Origin: Mariniphaga sp963747515
Lineage (GTDB): Bacteria > Bacteroidota > Bacteroidia > Bacteroidales > Prolixibacteraceae
Reading direction: 5' to 3'
DNA: 64,000 nucleotides
Assembly (NCBI GenBank): GCA_963747515.1
Contig: CAVVFN010000010.1
Span: 146,185 to 210,184 of the forward strand
Shown here: positions 63,763 to 64,000 of the stretch, in pieces
Layout: every line of letters starts with the position of its first letter
Position numbering within the stretch: the stretch's first letter is position 1
Position numbers and translations under genes: made by a program
The notes under the pieces: model-generated
What the model saw: the letters and a program-made list of their open reading frames with translations, nothing else
What the model was told of the DNA's origin: nothing
The model's database searches: none

Positions 63763-64000
63763 TTACCTGTAACCAAACTTCTCCCTGTGCTCCCATAGAC
63801 TTTTTACCGAAGGATAAAACCGCTCATCGCCCGGAAGATGAAGCTCCTTGTTTTCATACTGCCGGATTCCGGAGGCGGATTGTAATCCTTCAGTTGAGGG
63901 TGCACCAGCACACGGTAATTATCTGAAATGGCAATAAGGCCCCGGTCAAAAGCCCGGTGGAAGGTAGGCGACAATGCCAAGCCATTGCGGATGGAATCGT
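63763..64000 (-). pseudogene. HNH endonuclease 3' end, running off the window
   Basis: The minus-strand reading from the edge is SIRNGLALSPTFHRAFDRGL, IAISDNYRVLVHPQLKDYN, then a one-base deletion, then QYENKELHLPGDERFYPSVK, SLWEHREKFGYR and a stop. It is the most complete tail; whether the N-terminal half exists beyond the window is not known. The frameshift suggests a pseudogene. Confidence 0.75.

Noticed and set aside
61098..64000. Complete HNH endonuclease gene
   Set aside because: Only C-terminal text is present inside the window; the longest pieces have frameshifts and lack the N-terminal half.

Overview
The window looks like chromosomal DNA from a Bacteroidota bacterium, most like a marine Marinilabiliales/Prolixibacteraceae-type polysaccharide degrader. 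The evidence is moderate GC with AT-rich intergenic DNA, secreted proteins ending in type IX secretion (T9SS) sorting domains, a SusD remnant, lipoprotein S1 sulfatases, a GH109-like enzyme, CHASE/PAS histidine kinases and the near absence of strong Shine-Dalgarno sites. No rRNA or tRNA gene was recognised. This placement is an inference from protein families, not from a marker gene.

Positions 1-3650 hold a compact minus-strand operon: a PqqD-like protein, an ATP-grasp ligase, a DAP/ornithine-type PLP decarboxylase and a urea-transporter-family membrane protein cut by the window edge. It reads as a small uncharacterised biosynthesis and transport unit. Positions 3.9-31.6 kb are a metabolic and sensory region. 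It contains a collagen-like lipoprotein, two S1 sulfatases, a di-haem peroxidase interrupted by an in-frame TAA, a CHASE kinase, a tandem esterase, an M55 aminopeptidase, a SusD fragment, an SDR, an IS110-family element split by a -1 frameshift, a response regulator, a di-haem cytochrome c, a cupin with a divergent (broken) HxlR regulator, a GH109-like protein, a DUF4242-AraC fusion and a PAS kinase. The sulfatases, GH109-like protein and esterase suggest use of sulfated, GalNAc-containing or uronate-containing glycans, but no complete PUL is present.

Positions 31.6-46.2 kb carry envelope and secreted proteins (beta-barrels, T9SS cargo, a DUF5602 lipoprotein, a thioredoxin-fold protein), another CHASE-PAS kinase and a methyltransferase. 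Two genes have nearby decayed duplicates: the methyltransferase (fragment at 32.5 kb) and the lectin-like T9SS protein (internally deleted copy at 40.6 kb).

Positions 46.5-64 kb form an accessory island. Almost every gene is a small toxin-antitoxin or defence-like module, and all are on the minus strand except a Fic protein: DUF5615/DUF433, DUF2442, DUF3368/UPF0175, an orphan MNT nucleotidyltransferase, a PIN protein with a 55-aa partner, HigBA, DinD, two VapBC pairs, a YhcG-type PDDEXK nuclease, and a GDCCVxC protein with a CxxC protein. Between them lie several dispersed repeat families: ~82-bp palindromic MITE-like elements; at least ten 3'-end fragments of an HNH (HNH_2-type) endonuclease gene, often directly downstream of an island gene; and arrays with an exact 162-bp period that share a head and, in most cases, a terminator-like tail adjoining the HNH fragments. 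The most unusual feature is this association of dispersed HNH gene tails, 162-bp arrays and toxin-antitoxin modules. It resembles a recombination hot spot in which 3' gene ends and toxin-antitoxin modules are repeatedly shuffled.
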